This document shows, one piece after another, positions 16,706 through 25,919 of a stretch of DNA of 64,000 nucleotides. The notes beneath the pieces are model-generated. The model did not search any database. It had not been told where the DNA came from and worked only from the letters and a program-made list of their open reading frames with translations. Positions within the stretch are counted from its first letter, which is position 1, and every line of letters starts with the position of its first letter. Source of the DNA: Microbacterium sp. SORGH_AS_0969 (GTDB lineage: Bacteria; Actinomycetota; Actinomycetes; Actinomycetales; Microbacteriaceae); NCBI RefSeq assembly GCF_030818255.1, contig NZ_JAUTAG010000001.1:1-64000 (forward strand). The letters are read 5' to 3'. Position numbers and translations under genes: made by a program.

Positions 16706-17650
16706 TCAGCGCAGAATCGCCCGCGTGCGCTCCACGTCGTCGGCCATCTGCACGAGCAGGGCGTCGATGCCGTCGAATGCGACCATCCCGCGCACGCGCT
16801 CCACGAAACGCACCTCGACGTGATGGCCGTAGAGGTCGAGGCCGGTCTCGTCGAGGACGTACGCCTCGACCTGGCGCGCGTGCACGTCATCGAAGGTGGG
16901 ATTGGTGCCGACGCTGATCGCGGCGGGATAGCTGATGCGGCGTCCCCCCTCGACGTCGACGAGCCACCCGGCGTAGACGCCGTCCGCGGGGACGAATCCC
17001 TCGAGGTCAGGTGAGAGGTTCGCCGTGGGGTAGCCGAGTTCGCGTCCCCGCTTGAGCCCGTGCACGACCTCGCCCCAGACGGAGGGGGCGCGGCCGAGCA
17101 AGCGCGCGGCCGTGGTGACGTCGCCAGCCGAGAGAGCCTCGCGTATCCACGTCGACGACACGCGCCGGTCGGCGTGCACCGCACGGACATCGTCGACCAC
17201 GTCGACACGGAAGCCGTGCTCCGCTCCCATACGGGTCAGAAGGTCCGGGTCGCCCGCACCCCCCGCGCCGAAGCGGAAGTCCCGGCCGACGAGCACCGTC
17301 CGCGCCTGCAGCGCGTCGACGATCACGCGGCGCGCGAACTCTTCAGCCGGGATCGCCGCGAGGGCTTCGTCGAAGGTCAGCAAGAGTGTGGCATCCACTC
17401 CGGCCCGGTCGAGTAGGTCGAGCTTCTGGTGCGGGCCGATCACATCCGGCGGGCAGCGGTCGGGCCGAAGCACGCTGAGCGGATTGCGGTCGAACGTCAC
17501 CGCGACGACCTTCGCGCCGTCGGAGGCGTCGACACGGGCGCGATCGATCACCGCGCGGTGACCGGTGTGCACGCCGTCGAACTTGCCGATCGCGACGACC
17601 GACGGTCCGAAATCCGCGGGGACCTCGGCCGCGTCGCGGAAGACGATCAC
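16706..17650 (-). CDS. ribF: bifunctional riboflavin kinase / FMN adenylyltransferase
   Basis: Converts riboflavin to FMN and FMN to FAD; 314 residues, cytoplasmic. The N-terminal adenylyltransferase domain shows GKFDGVHTGHR near residue 22 and SSTWIREAL near 165; the C-terminal kinase domain shows GRELGYPTANL near 205 and the substrate loop around GTNPTF. The GTG at 17650 is chosen because it overlaps the stop of the upstream membrane protein gene (GTGA) and puts the first motif at the normal position; the frame is open further upstream only as a shadow. In many actinobacteria ribF follows truB, and here three small genes separate them. Confidence 0.95.
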   Translation of the reverse strand: MIVFRDAAEVPADFGPSVVAIGKFDGVHTGHRAVIDRARVDASDGAKVVAVTFDRNPLSVLRPDRCPPDVIGPHQKLDLLDRAGVDATLLLTFDEALAAIPAEEFARRVIVDALQARTVLVGRDFRFGAGGAGDPDLLTRMGAEHGFRVDVVDDVRAVHADRRVSSTWIREALSAGDVTTAARLLGRAPSVWGEVVHGLKRGRELGYPTANLSPDLEGFVPADGVYAGWLVDVEGGRRISYPAAISVGTNPTFDDVHARQVEAYVLDETGLDLYGHHVEVRFVERVRGMVAFDGIDALLVQMADDVERTRAILR

Positions 17651-18066
17651 GACGCCGCCCGGCGATGGCGTATGAGCCACCAGAGCCCGAGGAAGGGCAG
17701 GACGAGCGGGATGAAGAGGTAACCGTAGCCGTAGACCGACCAGACGGTCGGATGCTGGAACAGAGCGGGGTCGACGAGGCTCAGCGTCCCCACGACGAGC
17801 ACGCCGACGAGTTCGAAGCCGATCGCGATCCACGCCACGCGGTACCACGCCGGCCGCGCCGAAAAGACGAGCGCGAGGGTCGCGAGGATGTACACGACGG
17901 CCGCGAGCGCCGACAGCGAGTACGCCAGCGGGGCGTCGTCGAACTCGCGCGCGATCTGCACGAAAGAACGGCCGGTGGCGGCGAGCGCCATGATGCCGTA
18001 GACGACGACGAGGACACGGCCGATGCCGGTCATCCCCCGGGTGCGGGTGGGAGTGGTGGATGCCAT
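17647..18066 (-). CDS. small four-helix membrane protein upstream of ribF
   Basis: Hypothetical integral membrane protein of 139 residues with four hydrophobic segments (about residues 16-32, 50-68, 76-98, 110-132) and a positively charged C-terminus (LIRHRRAAS), suggesting both ends are in the cytoplasm. No family recognised. Its stop overlaps the ribF start by four bases, so the two are cotranslated. A functional link with flavin synthesis is not implied by the sequence itself. Confidence 0.75.
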   Translation of the reverse strand: MASTTPTRTRGMTGIGRVLVVVYGIMALAATGRSFVQIAREFDDAPLAYSLSALAAVVYILATLALVFSARPAWYRVAWIAIGFELVGVLVVGTLSLVDPALFQHPTVWSVYGYGYLFIPLVLPFLGLWWLIRHRRAAS

Positions 18067-18170
18067 GACTCGACGATTCTAGTTGGCCCGCGCGGTCCGC
18101 GCCCGGCGGGGCCTCGACGACGCATGTCGAACCTCACGAACGATGGCTTCGACGAGCTCGGCCACCTTCG

Positions 18171-18248
18171 CCCCAGGTCCCTGAGCCTGTCGGGCCCCAG
18201 GTCCCTGAGCCTGTCGAGCCCCAGGTCCCTGAGCCTGTCGAAGGGACC
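18171..18248. repeat. three tandem 24-bp units ending in a short palindrome
   Basis: Units at 18171-18194, 18195-18218 and 18219-18242 all read CCCCAGGTCCCTGAGCCTGT then CG; they differ only in the last two bases. The final unit runs into a 25-base palindrome (18224-18248) with core CTGAGCCTGTCGA, the same short palindrome found near 42.4 and 45.6 kb. It lies between two membrane-protein genes and is noncoding. Confidence 0.85.
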
Positions 18249-18288
18249 GATACCGGCATGCCGCCTCGGGCCGCGGCATCCGGAGTCC

Positions 18289-18657
18289 TCAGGCCACCTG
18301 CACCGTCCAGATCACGTGCATGCGCCAGACCATCACGGCGACCGCCAGGGCGGCGACCCCCATGATCACGGTGCTCCACCGGCTGCGTTCGATGAGCGCC
18401 CACGCGGCGCCCGCAACCGGCACGAGGGCGGCCGAGACGAGGTACGTCCAGAACTCGAGCAGGCTGCCGGAGGGTGGGTTCCCCGCGAACGGCGCGATGA
18501 TCGCGACCACGATCTGCACGATGAGCAGCAGTTCGATGAGAGCGAGCGAGCCGACGGTGACGTCTCCCGGGCGGCGCCCGATGAGCCCCGCGACGATCGC
18601 GACGATCCCGGCGAGGACGGCGATGCCCACCTGCGCGAGCGTGAACCACAGGATCAT
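18289..18657 (-). CDS. small four-helix membrane protein downstream of truB
   Basis: Hypothetical integral membrane protein of 122 residues, four hydrophobic segments (about 5-27, 36-56, 68-88, 94-115). No family recognised. The ATG overlaps the truB stop (ATGA), so it is translated from the truB message. An N-terminal type resembling DoxX-like or DUF-type four-helix proteins is possible but I cannot assign it. Confidence 0.72.
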   Translation of the reverse strand: MILWFTLAQVGIAVLAGIVAIVAGLIGRRPGDVTVGSLALIELLLIVQIVVAIIAPFAGNPPSGSLLEFWTYLVSAALVPVAGAAWALIERSRWSTVIMGVAALAVAVMVWRMHVIWTVQVA

Positions 18658-19538
18658 CGGGCGACCTCCTCGGGCATGTTCATGACGCTCTTCAGCTGTG
18701 CGCCCCGCTTCTCGACGATGCCGACGAGCTGCCCGTCGGGGTCGATCGCGGCGGCCACAGGGCCGGTGAGGCGCCCGCCTCCGTCGATGCGCTTACCGTG
18801 ACGCAGGTCGCGGGCCTCGTCTTCGCCGACGGCGATCGCGCCCACGACGACCGAGGCGGCCGTCGCCGGATTCACGAGCCGCTCCTCGGCGATGTCGTCG
18901 ACGGATGCCGCGGCGGCCACGTCGAACGCGCCGATGCGCGTGCGGCGCAACCTGGTCAAGTGTCCGCCCACGCCGAGGGAGCGGCCGAGATCGCGGGCGA
19001 GAGCGCGGATGTAGGTGCCGCTCGTGCAGTCGACGACGACGTCGAGCTCGATGGTTGCCTCTCCCCGGCGAGTGGCACGGACGTCGAACCGCGACACCGT
19101 CACGCGACGTGCCTTCAGCTCGACCTCCTCGCCCGCGCGAGCGAGGTCGTAGGCACGGCGCCCCGCCACCTTGATCGCCGACACGGTGCTCGGCACCTGC
19201 TCGATCTCGCCGGTGAGGTCGGCGATGCCCGCGGCGATCGCGTCGTCGGTGACGGCCGTGGCATCCGTCCGCGACGTCTCGACCCCGTCGGCGTCGTCAC
19301 TGTCGGTCGAAACGCCCAGCAGGATCGTCGCCTCGTACGTCTTGTCAGCGCCGACGATGTAGGTCAGCAGCCGGGTCGCGCCCTCGACACCGAGCACGAG
19401 CAGCCCCGTCGCCATGGGGTCGAGGGTGCCGGCGTGCCCGATCTTGCGGGTCCCGAGCGCGCGTCGGGCGCGCGACACGACGTCATGGCTGGTGATGCCC
19501 CCGGGCTTGTCGACCAGGAGGATGCCGGGTCGCACCAT
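18654..19538 (-). CDS. truB: tRNA pseudouridine(55) synthase
   Basis: Isomerises U55 to pseudouridine in the T-loop of tRNAs; 294 residues. The catalytic block GHAGTLDPMATGLL (Asp near residue 42) and the N-terminal LLVDKPGGITSHD are clear, as is the CTSGTYIRALARDLG block. The ATG at 19538 shares one base with the stop of the upstream gene and makes the length standard for actinobacterial TruB. The longer upstream frame is only a shadow. In many bacteria truB follows rbfA; here mutY and a CPBP gene separate the two. Confidence 0.95.
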   Translation of the reverse strand: MVRPGILLVDKPGGITSHDVVSRARRALGTRKIGHAGTLDPMATGLLVLGVEGATRLLTYIVGADKTYEATILLGVSTDSDDADGVETSRTDATAVTDDAIAAGIADLTGEIEQVPSTVSAIKVAGRRAYDLARAGEEVELKARRVTVSRFDVRATRRGEATIELDVVVDCTSGTYIRALARDLGRSLGVGGHLTRLRRTRIGAFDVAAAASVDDIAEERLVNPATAASVVVGAIAVGEDEARDLRHGKRIDGGGRLTGPVAAAIDPDGQLVGIVEKRGAQLKSVMNMPEEVAR

Positions 19539-20017
19539 CAGCAGAAGTCCCCGAAAACCTGCACGGGGTGCGCCGGGTCGGAGTTCTCGACGATCGCCGA
19601 GGCGGCCGCCTTGGGCCGCGCGGTCGCGAGGTAGCGCTTCTCGGCGTCGGGGAGCTCGGGGCGCGGCGAGCCGATCGGCGGATTGCTCTCGAGCCAGACC
19701 GAGTAGTTCCACAGTCCCCGGCGCTCGGGCGCGTGGAGGAAACGTCCGTCGACCACGAGGACGGCGTCGCCCTCGCCCGCGCGGAAGGGCGCGACGACTC
19801 TCTCGCGGACGTCGGGCTCGGAGTCCCCGACGCTCGCGCGCTGGACGGGTGTGCCGTCTTCGCCGAGCACCGCGGCGAACCCGTCGGCGAAAGCCCGCGT
19901 CCGGTCGGCATCCAGTCCGTCGACGGCCACCACGACGCGACCCGCGCGGGCGTTCTGCCGCATCAGGTCGCGCAGGCTCCGCTGCAGAGTCTGGACGGGA
20001 TTCTCGGGCGACGACAT
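19538..20017 (-). CDS. uridine-kinase-like protein lacking the P-loop
   Basis: Protein of 159 residues that resembles actinobacterial uridine kinase-like P-loop proteins in outline: RVVVAVDGLDA near residue 26, DGRFLHAPERRGLWNYSVWL near 90-109, and RYLATARP followed by AIVENSDPAHP near the end. The segment that should be the phosphate-binding loop (GxxGxGKT) reads DGLDADRTRAFAD, with neither the glycines nor the Lys-Thr. It is thus probably not an active kinase; a binding or regulatory role is inferred. The start has TAGGCT six bases upstream, and the stop overlaps truB, so it leads the truB operon. Confidence 0.65.
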   Translation of the reverse strand: MSSPENPVQTLQRSLRDLMRQNARAGRVVVAVDGLDADRTRAFADGFAAVLGEDGTPVQRASVGDSEPDVRERVVAPFRAGEGDAVLVVDGRFLHAPERRGLWNYSVWLESNPPIGSPRPELPDAEKRYLATARPKAAASAIVENSDPAHPVQVFGDFC

Positions 20018-20072
20018 GCTCCCAGCCTACTTTCGGCCACCGACACCGGTCCGCCCGACCGCCGGGATCACA

Positions 20073-20141
20073 CACATAAACGCGATCCACGCACAGAAAC
20101 GCGCTGTCCCCGTGTTTCTGTGCGCGGATGCCGTTTATGCG
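20073..20141. repeat. 69-bp imperfect palindrome before mutY
   Basis: Arms 20073-20102 and 20112-20141 match at 25 of 30 positions when folded, around a nine-base centre. Each arm contains ATAAACG and, 17 bases on, AGAAACR, so it is again a four-site array. It fills the gap between the divergent kinase-like gene and mutY. Confidence 0.85.
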
Positions 20142-20179
20142 TACCGGGCGAGGCCCATGCGCGCCCGTAGGCTGGACGG

Positions 20180-21046
20180 ATGCCAGGACTCGCCGCCCCG
20201 CTCATCGCGTGGTACCGCGACGCGGCGCGCGACCTCCCCTGGCGCCGCGAAGGGTTCGGCGCGTGGGGCACCCTCGTCAGCGAGTTCATGCTGCAGCAGA
20301 CACCGGTGAATCGCGTCATCCCGCACCTTGAGGCGTGGCTCGAACGGTGGCCCACGCCGTCCGATCTCGCCGCTTCCCCGCCCGCGGAAGCGGTGACCCG
20401 GTGGGCGAATCTCGGCTACCCCCGGCGGGCGCTGTGGCTGCACCGCGCGGCCGTCGAGATCCGCGACCGCCACGACGGCGTCGTCCCGCGGGACGTCGAC
20501 GCCCTCCTCGCGCTGACCGGCATCGGCGACTACACCGCGCGCGCTGTCGCGGTCTTCGCGTACGGCGATCGGCATCCGGTCGTCGACACCAACACCCGGC
20601 GCGTGCTCGCCCGCGCCGTCGAAGGTCGCGCGCAACCGGGCCCGCCGCACCGGCGCGATCTCGAACGAATGGATGCCGAACTCCCCGCCGACATCGCGGA
20701 AGCGGCGGTCGTGAACGCCGCCGCGATGGAGCTCGGGGCGATCGTCTGCACGGCCCGATCGCCGAAGTGCGATGTCTGCCCGCTGGCCGCGCAGTGCGCG
20801 TGGCGCGCGGCCGGCTACCCCGCGTCCGAGGACCGCCGCCGTAAGCAGGCCACCTACGAGGGCAGCGACCGGCAGGCGCGCGGAGCGGTGCTCAAGACCC
20901 TGCGGGAGGCGGCGCCGACTCCCGTGCCGCTGTTCGCGGTGCTGCCCGACTGGCCGGACGCGACCCAACGCGACCGCGCGATCGACTCGCTGATCTCGGA
21001 CGGTCTCGTCGAGGCCGAGGACGACCTGCTCCATCTGCCGCGCTGA
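20180..21046 (+). CDS. mutY: A/G-specific adenine DNA glycosylase
   Basis: Removes adenine mispaired with 8-oxoguanine or guanine; 288 residues. The helix-hairpin-helix LTGIGDYTA (near 113-121) is followed by the catalytic aspartate in VVDTNTRRV. The iron-sulphur cluster loop is complete: Cys190, Cys197, Cys200, Cys206 (C-X6-C-X2-C-X5-C). The C-terminal MutT-like recognition domain is reduced, as is common in actinobacterial MutY. The ATG at 20180 has TAGGCT six bases upstream (leaderless). It interrupts the usual rbfA-truB neighbourhood. Confidence 0.93.
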   Translation: MPGLAAPLIAWYRDAARDLPWRREGFGAWGTLVSEFMLQQTPVNRVIPHLEAWLERWPTPSDLAASPPAEAVTRWANLGYPRRALWLHRAAVEIRDRHDGVVPRDVDALLALTGIGDYTARAVAVFAYGDRHPVVDTNTRRVLARAVEGRAQPGPPHRRDLERMDAELPADIAEAAVVNAAAMELGAIVCTARSPKCDVCPLAAQCAWRAAGYPASEDRRRKQATYEGSDRQARGAVLKTLREAAPTPVPLFAVLPDWPDATQRDRAIDSLISDGLVEAEDDLLHLPR

Positions 21047-21133
21047 CGTCCCGCCGCTCCCCGCCCGGCGTCCGGCCGCAGCCGCGGGGGCGGGGCCGCA
21101 GCCGCGCTGTACCGTCGCGCGGAGTCCGTCGCC

Positions 21134-21169
21134 GACACGCCGTGACCGGGCCCTGCCCCGCGGCGTGTC
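21134..21169. terminator. terminator hairpin after mutY
   Basis: Nine-base arms GACACGCCG (21134-21142) and its complement (21161-21169) enclose a GC-rich loop with GGGCCC. It lies between the convergent mutY and CPBP genes and may serve the plus strand. Confidence 0.5.
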
Positions 21170-21190
21170 GTCCCCCGACTCCGCCTGACG

Positions 21191-21212
21191 GCCCGGCCCG
21201 GCCCGGCCCGGC
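21191..21212. repeat. GCCCG pentanucleotide tandem repeat
   Basis: Four direct copies of GCCCG followed by GC, ending just before the stop of the CPBP gene. A slippage-prone simple repeat; no function is implied. Confidence 0.7.
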
Positions 21213-21215
21213 GAC

Positions 21216-22199
21216 TCAGGATGCCGTCGACGAGATCCCCGCGGTCGCCCGCCCACGGTCGGGGCCGAGCTCGGCCGCCAGGCGCGCGGGACGGAACTGC
21301 CCGAGCACCACCAGCACGGCGATGACGACCGCGAAGACACCCCACATGACCATGCCGAGGGGCGACATCACCATCAACGGGGGCGTGGGCGCGCCCGCGG
21401 CGAGGAAGAGCGCGACCATTCCCGCCGAGGCGTTGAAGGCCCCGTGCGCGAACACCGCCGGCCACACCGAGGCGGTGCGCAGACGCGTCCACCCGAGCAG
21501 GATCCCGAACAACACGCAGCCGACGATCATCAGCAGCACGCCCAGCGCGTTCGGCTCGGCGAAGTTGTAGCCGAGCAGAATCAGCGGCGCGTGCCACAGT
21601 CCCCAGAACGCGCCCGAGATGAGAAGCGCGGGCCAGGTTCCGAGCGGGCGCAGGGCGGGCAGCAGCCAGCCGCGCCAGCCGAGTTCTTCGCCGAAGGCCA
21701 GCGGGGCATTGAACAGCGCCCCGAGCGGGATGGTCGCCAGCTGCACCACGACGAGAACGCCCATGGGCGGGAGGGGCGTCCCGGCGGGGACGGCAGCCTG
21801 GAGGGTTTGCGCGAACCCCGAGAACCCCACGAGATCGAGACGCAGGATGCCGGTCACCGACATCACGAAGAGCCCGAGCGCCACGAGGACGGGAGCGGCG
21901 ACGATGACCGCGACGCACGTCCAGATCGTCCGTGCGGCGGGACGCAGCGGCCACATCCCGAGTTCGCGCAGGACGACGCGCGCGCCTCGCCGTCCGCGCG
22001 TGCGCCGCTGCACGAGAAGAGCCGCACCGGTCGCGAGCGCCGGGGTGAACATCATCCCCGCCGCGACCAGCCCGAAGAAGGGATCGTGAAGCCCCTCACC
22101 TCCCAGCCACAGGGGAAGAGCGATCAGCCAGGACAGAACCAGCGAGGTCACCGCGAACACGGCGATCGCCGGCCAATCGGGTCGAGTCTGCACGTGCAT
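21216..22199 (-). CDS. CPBP-family intramembrane metalloprotease
   Basis: Type II CAAX prenyl endopeptidase/bacteriocin-processing (Abi) family membrane protein, 327 residues, about eight membrane segments. The three conserved blocks are present: EELGWRG (Glu-Glu-x-x-x-Arg) near residue 180, FWGLWHAP near 208 and HGAFN near 260, which supply the metal ligands and catalytic glutamate. Substrate unknown; relatives process lipidated or peptide substrates or act in bacteriocin immunity. The ATG at 22199 has TACGGT six bases upstream (leaderless). The N-terminal extension of the open frame is not supported. Confidence 0.85.
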   Translation of the reverse strand: MHVQTRPDWPAIAVFAVTSLVLSWLIALPLWLGGEGLHDPFFGLVAAGMMFTPALATGAALLVQRRTRGRRGARVVLRELGMWPLRPAARTIWTCVAVIVAAPVLVALGLFVMSVTGILRLDLVGFSGFAQTLQAAVPAGTPLPPMGVLVVVQLATIPLGALFNAPLAFGEELGWRGWLLPALRPLGTWPALLISGAFWGLWHAPLILLGYNFAEPNALGVLLMIVGCVLFGILLGWTRLRTASVWPAVFAHGAFNASAGMVALFLAAGAPTPPLMVMSPLGMVMWGVFAVVIAVLVVLGQFRPARLAAELGPDRGRATAGISSTAS

Positions 22200-22267
22200 A
22201 CCTCGACCGTAGGACGGGGGTTCGTCCGGCGCCTCCCCCCTGAGGAGGAGGTCGCCCCCGGACGAAC

Positions 22268-22316
22268 GACGACGGCCGGATGCCATCCCCTCGGGATGTG
22301 GCATCCGGCCGTCGTC
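22268..22316. terminator. strong terminator of the nusA-rbfA operon
   Basis: Perfect 18-base stem (22268-22285 with 22299-22316), with a 13-base loop that contains a further small TCCC/GGGA stem. It lies ten bases beyond the rbfA stop codon on the minus strand and in front of the CPBP promoter. The stem contains one GGATGCC/GGCATCC pair. Confidence 0.85.
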
Positions 22317-22325
22317 TCAGCGGGT

Positions 22326-22808
22326 TCAGGCGCGGTCGCCGCGCTCCTCCTCGCCCTGCTCGTCGTCCTCGTCTTCGTCGAGGTCGCCGTGCTCGCGCGG
22401 CTTCACGTACGGATCGGCTTCACCGGCATAGCTGGCGGAAGCCGCGAGACCCGCGACGGACTCGTCACGCTCACGCGCCTCGCGCAGCAGCGCCGAGATG
22501 TGGTCGGCGTTCTCGGGGATCGCGTCGAGGATGAACTCGAGCGTCGGGGTGAGTCGCGTGTTGAGGTTCTTCCCCACCTCGCTGCGGAGCATGCCGGTCG
22601 CCGACTTCAGCGCCGCCGCGGTGTCGTTGCGGTGCGCCTCGTCGCCCATGACGGTGTAGAACACCGACGCATGCTGGAGGTCGCCCGTGACGCGCACGTC
22701 GGTGATCGTCACGAATCCGAGGCGCGGGTCGCGCAGCCCCTTCTCGAGGCGCTCCGCGAGCACCACGCGGATGCGGTCGGCCACACGGGCCTGTCGTTCC
22801 CCTGCCAC
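22326..22808 (-). CDS. rbfA: 30S ribosome-binding factor A
   Basis: Late 30S-subunit maturation and cold-adaptation factor, 160 residues. The KH-like core (about 1-115) shows VADRIRVVLAERLEKGLRDPRLG and VTITDVRVTGDLQHASVFYTV; a strongly acidic tail (DEDEDDEQGEEE) follows, as in other actinobacterial RbfA proteins. The GTG at 22808 has AAGGAG seven bases upstream; an ATG a little further upstream is out of frame. It is the last gene of the nusA-ylxR-infB-rbfA set and ends at a strong hairpin. Confidence 0.92.
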   Translation of the reverse strand: MAGERQARVADRIRVVLAERLEKGLRDPRLGFVTITDVRVTGDLQHASVFYTVMGDEAHRNDTAAALKSATGMLRSEVGKNLNTRLTPTLEFILDAIPENADHISALLREARERDESVAGLAASASYAGEADPYVKPREHGDLDEDEDDEQGEEERGDRA

Positions 22809-22902
22809 AGCCTTCTCCTTCTTTTCATACCGCCGCGAGTACGAGTGCCCCCGTGGCTCATCGCCGGGCGGGAGTCCCGTCACGGGCAGCCGCACCAGCG
22901 TA

Positions 22903-22982
22903 GGCCGGAGGGGGTGTGCATCTCCACGAGCATCGGGGTAGGGGCCCCGCTCTGCTCGGGGAGATGCACACCCCCGCAGGCC
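22903..22982. repeat. 80-bp imperfect palindrome between infB and rbfA
   Basis: Arms 22903-22938 and about 22945-22982 both read GGGGGTGTGCATCTCC with near-matching flanks and CGAGCA (folded orientation), around a short GC-rich centre. It lies inside the 216-base spacer of an otherwise tight operon, so it will be transcribed and can fold in the mRNA between infB and rbfA. Confidence 0.85.
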
Positions 22983-23024
22983 GAAGCGGGAGCCGCGCAC
23001 AGTGGCGCGACTCCCGCACGACGA

Positions 23025-25826
23025 TCAGCCTCGCGGCTTCTCGACGAGTTCCGTCGTCTCGATCTCGTCGCCGATCTGGATGTCGTTGAACTTGCCCAGA
23101 CCGATACCGGCCTCGAAGTCCGTACGCACCTCGGTGACGTCGTCCTTGAAGCGACGCAGCGACTCGATCTGCAGGCCGTCGGCCAGCACGACACCGTCGC
23201 GGATGACGCGAGCCTTGGCGTTGCGCGTGATCGTTCCCGACCGCACGATGACACCGGCGATGTTGCCGAACTTCGAGGAGCGGAACACCTCGCGGATCTC
23301 GGCGACACCCGACTGCACCTCTTCGAACTCCGGCTTGAGCAGGCCCTTGAGCGACTGCTCGACGTCGTCGATCGCGTTGTAGATGACCGAGTAGAACCGC
23401 ACGTCGACACCCTCGCGGGCGGCACGCTCACGGGCCTTCGTGTCGGGACGGACGTTGAAGCCGATCACGATCGCGTTGTCGATCGTGGCCAGGTTGATGT
23501 CCGACTCGGTGATCGCACCCACACCGCGGTGGATGATGCGCAGCTGAACGCTGTCGTCGACCTCGATTTTGAGCAGCGACTCTTCGAGGGCCTCGACGGC
23601 ACCCGACACGTCACCCTTGATGATGAGGTTGAGCGACTCGACCTTGCCCTCTTCGAGAGCACGGGTGAAGTCCTCGAGCGAGATGCGCTTGCGGGCCTTG
23701 GCCAGCTGGGCGTTGCGCTCGGCGGCTTCGCGCTTCTCGGCGATCTGGCGCGCGGTCCGGTCTTCTTCGGTGACGATGAAGACGTCGCCGGCGCGGGGAA
23801 CCGAGTTGAGACCCTGCACCTGCACGGGACGCGACGGGTAGGCCTCTTCGACCGCTTCGCCGTTCTCGTCCATCATCGCGCGGACACGGCCGTACGCCGT
23901 TCCGGCGACGATCGCGTCGCCGACGCGCAGCGTTCCGGACTGGATGAGCACCGTGGCAACCGAACCGCGGCCCTTGTCGAGCTTCGCTTCGATCGCGACA
24001 CCACGAGCGGCCTTATTCGGGTTGGCCGTGAGGTCGAGGCCGGCGTCGGCGGTCAGGAGCACGGCGTCCAGGAGCTCCTGGATGTTCGTGCCCTGGCGAG
24101 CCGAGACGTCGACGAACATGACGTCGCCGCCGTACTCCTCGGCGACCAGACCGTACTCGGTGAGCTGCTGGCGCACCTTGGCCGGGTTGGCGTCGGGCTT
24201 GTCGACCTTGTTCACCGCGACCACGATCGGCACGTTCGCCGCCTGGGCGTGGTTCAGCGCCTCGACCGTCTGGGGCATGATGCCGTCGTCGGCCGCGACC
24301 ACGAGGATCGCGATGTCGGTCACCTGCGCACCACGGGCACGCATGGCGGTAAATGCCTCGTGACCCGGGGTGTCGATGAAGGTGATCGCGCGCTCGATGC
24401 CCTCGTGCTCGGTCCAGATCTGGTACGCACCGATGTGCTGCGTGATGCCGCCGGCCTCGCCCGCGACCACGTTGGTCTGGCGGATGGCGTCGAGCAGTCG
24501 CGTCTTACCGTGGTCGACGTGGCCCATGACGGTGACCACGGGAGGACGGATCTCGAGGTCGTCCTCGCTCTCGGCCTCCAGCTCGGCGTCGAGGTCGAGA
24601 CCGAAGCCCTCGAGGAGTTCTTTGTCTTCGTCCTCGGGCGAGACCATCTGGATCTTGTAGCCGAGCTCGGCGCCGAGAACCTCGAAGGTCGCCTCGTCGA
24701 GCGACTCGGTCGCGGTGGCCATCTCGCCCAGGTTGAACAGAATGGTCACGAGCGTGCCGGGCTGCACGGTGTAGCCGCGCAGCGCCTCGAGCTTGTCCGC
24801 GAAGTCTGCGATGGACGCACCGCGACGCAGGCGGATGATCTCGCCGTTACCCTTCGAGACGTTGACGCCGCCGACGACCGGCGCCGACCGCATCTCGAAT
24901 TCCTGCCGCTTCGCCCGACGCGACTTACGCTGCTTGGACTTGCCGCCGCCCTTGCCGAAGGCACCCGCGGTGCCACCGCCGGGACCACGGCCACGGCCAC
25001 CGCCGCCACCGGGACGACCGGCGAAACCGCCGCCGCCGGGAGCACCGCCACCGGGGCGCTGGAAACCGCCGCCGGCACCGCCGGGACGACCGGGACCGCC
25101 GGGACGCTGCTGGAACGGAGCGCCGGGACGACCGCCGCCACCGGGACGACCGGCGCCACCGGGACGCGGGGCGCCGGGACGCGGAGCACCGGGACGCGGC
25201 GCCTGCGGACGCGGGATGTTGCCGGGGGTCGGACGCTGGCCCATGCCCTGCGCCGAGGCGAAGGGGTTGTTGCCCGGACGGGGGCCGGCGGGACGCTGGC
25301 CCATTCCCTGCGAGGAGGCGAAGGGGTTGTTGCCGGGGCGCGGGGCACCGCCGCCCGGGCGCGGAGCCTGGGGGGTGTTGCCGGCGGGACCGGGCTTCGG
25401 CGCGGTGGAGCCGGGGCTCGGCGGCGAGGACGGCGTCTTCGCTGCGGGAGCCGCGGTCTTCTCGGCCGGAGCCGAAGGCGCGGGAGTGGATGCCGCGGGA
25501 GCGGCCGCTGCGGGAGCGGCCGGGGCGGCGGGCTTCGCGGGTCCGGGCGTCGGGCCCGAGGGACGCGCGCCGGGGGTCGCCGCGGGACGCGCGGGACCGG
25601 GGCGGGCACCGGAGCCGGGGCGCGCCGCGGGCGCGGCGGGCTTGGCGTCCGAGGAACCGGAAGAGCCCTCGGCCGCCAGGGCGGCGCGGAGCTTACGAGC
25701 CACGGGGGGCTCGATGGTGGATGAGGGGCTCTTGACGAACTCGCCGAGCTCCTTCAGCTTCGCAAGCGCGACCTTGCTGTCGACGCCGAGCTCGGAAGCG
25801 ATCTCGTGCACGCGTGGTTTTGCCAC
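23025..25826 (-). CDS. infB: translation initiation factor IF-2
   Basis: GTPase that delivers initiator fMet-tRNA to the 30S subunit and promotes subunit joining; 933 residues. An IF2_N domain (residues 1-55) is followed by a long Pro/Ala/Gly-rich region with RPGG and [18 protein letters not shown] repeats (about 60-300), then the GTPase domain with GHVDHGKT near 433, DTPGHEAF near 480 and NKVDKPDA near 535, and domains II-IV. The length and long disordered N-terminus are typical of actinobacteria. The GTG at 25826 has AGGAGA five bases upstream. Third gene of the nusA operon. Confidence 0.97.
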   Translation of the reverse strand: MAKPRVHEIASELGVDSKVALAKLKELGEFVKSPSSTIEPPVARKLRAALAAEGSSGSSDAKPAAPAARPGSGARPGPARPAATPGARPSGPTPGPAKPAAPAAPAAAAPAASTPAPSAPAEKTAAPAAKTPSSPPSPGSTAPKPGPAGNTPQAPRPGGGAPRPGNNPFASSQGMGQRPAGPRPGNNPFASAQGMGQRPTPGNIPRPQAPRPGAPRPGAPRPGGAGRPGGGGRPGAPFQQRPGGPGRPGGAGGGFQRPGGGAPGGGGFAGRPGGGGGRGRGPGGGTAGAFGKGGGKSKQRKSRRAKRQEFEMRSAPVVGGVNVSKGNGEIIRLRRGASIADFADKLEALRGYTVQPGTLVTILFNLGEMATATESLDEATFEVLGAELGYKIQMVSPEDEDKELLEGFGLDLDAELEAESEDDLEIRPPVVTVMGHVDHGKTRLLDAIRQTNVVAGEAGGITQHIGAYQIWTEHEGIERAITFIDTPGHEAFTAMRARGAQVTDIAILVVAADDGIMPQTVEALNHAQAANVPIVVAVNKVDKPDANPAKVRQQLTEYGLVAEEYGGDVMFVDVSARQGTNIQELLDAVLLTADAGLDLTANPNKAARGVAIEAKLDKGRGSVATVLIQSGTLRVGDAIVAGTAYGRVRAMMDENGEAVEEAYPSRPVQVQGLNSVPRAGDVFIVTEEDRTARQIAEKREAAERNAQLAKARKRISLEDFTRALEEGKVESLNLIIKGDVSGAVEALEESLLKIEVDDSVQLRIIHRGVGAITESDINLATIDNAIVIGFNVRPDTKARERAAREGVDVRFYSVIYNAIDDVEQSLKGLLKPEFEEVQSGVAEIREVFRSSKFGNIAGVIVRSGTITRNAKARVIRDGVVLADGLQIESLRRFKDDVTEVRTDFEAGIGLGKFNDIQIGDEIETTELVEKPRG

Positions 25827-25919
25827 AATTCTCCTGTCTGAGGGCCTACCCCGGACAGGGCAGACCGTTAGTTGCGGACGGGTCTCATTTCGAGCCGTTC
25901 ACTTCGTGTCCATAGCCGT

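Noticed and set aside
18171..18248. Possible CRISPR array (three regular 24-bp units)
   Set aside because: The units are contiguous without spacers and belong to a palindrome family found elsewhere; no cas genes are present.
21444..25724. A 1426-residue open frame on the plus strand opposite infB
   Set aside because: It is the complement of the infB gene and its Pro/Ala/Gly region; the minus strand encodes IF-2 with all GTPase motifs. High GC leaves the opposite frame open.
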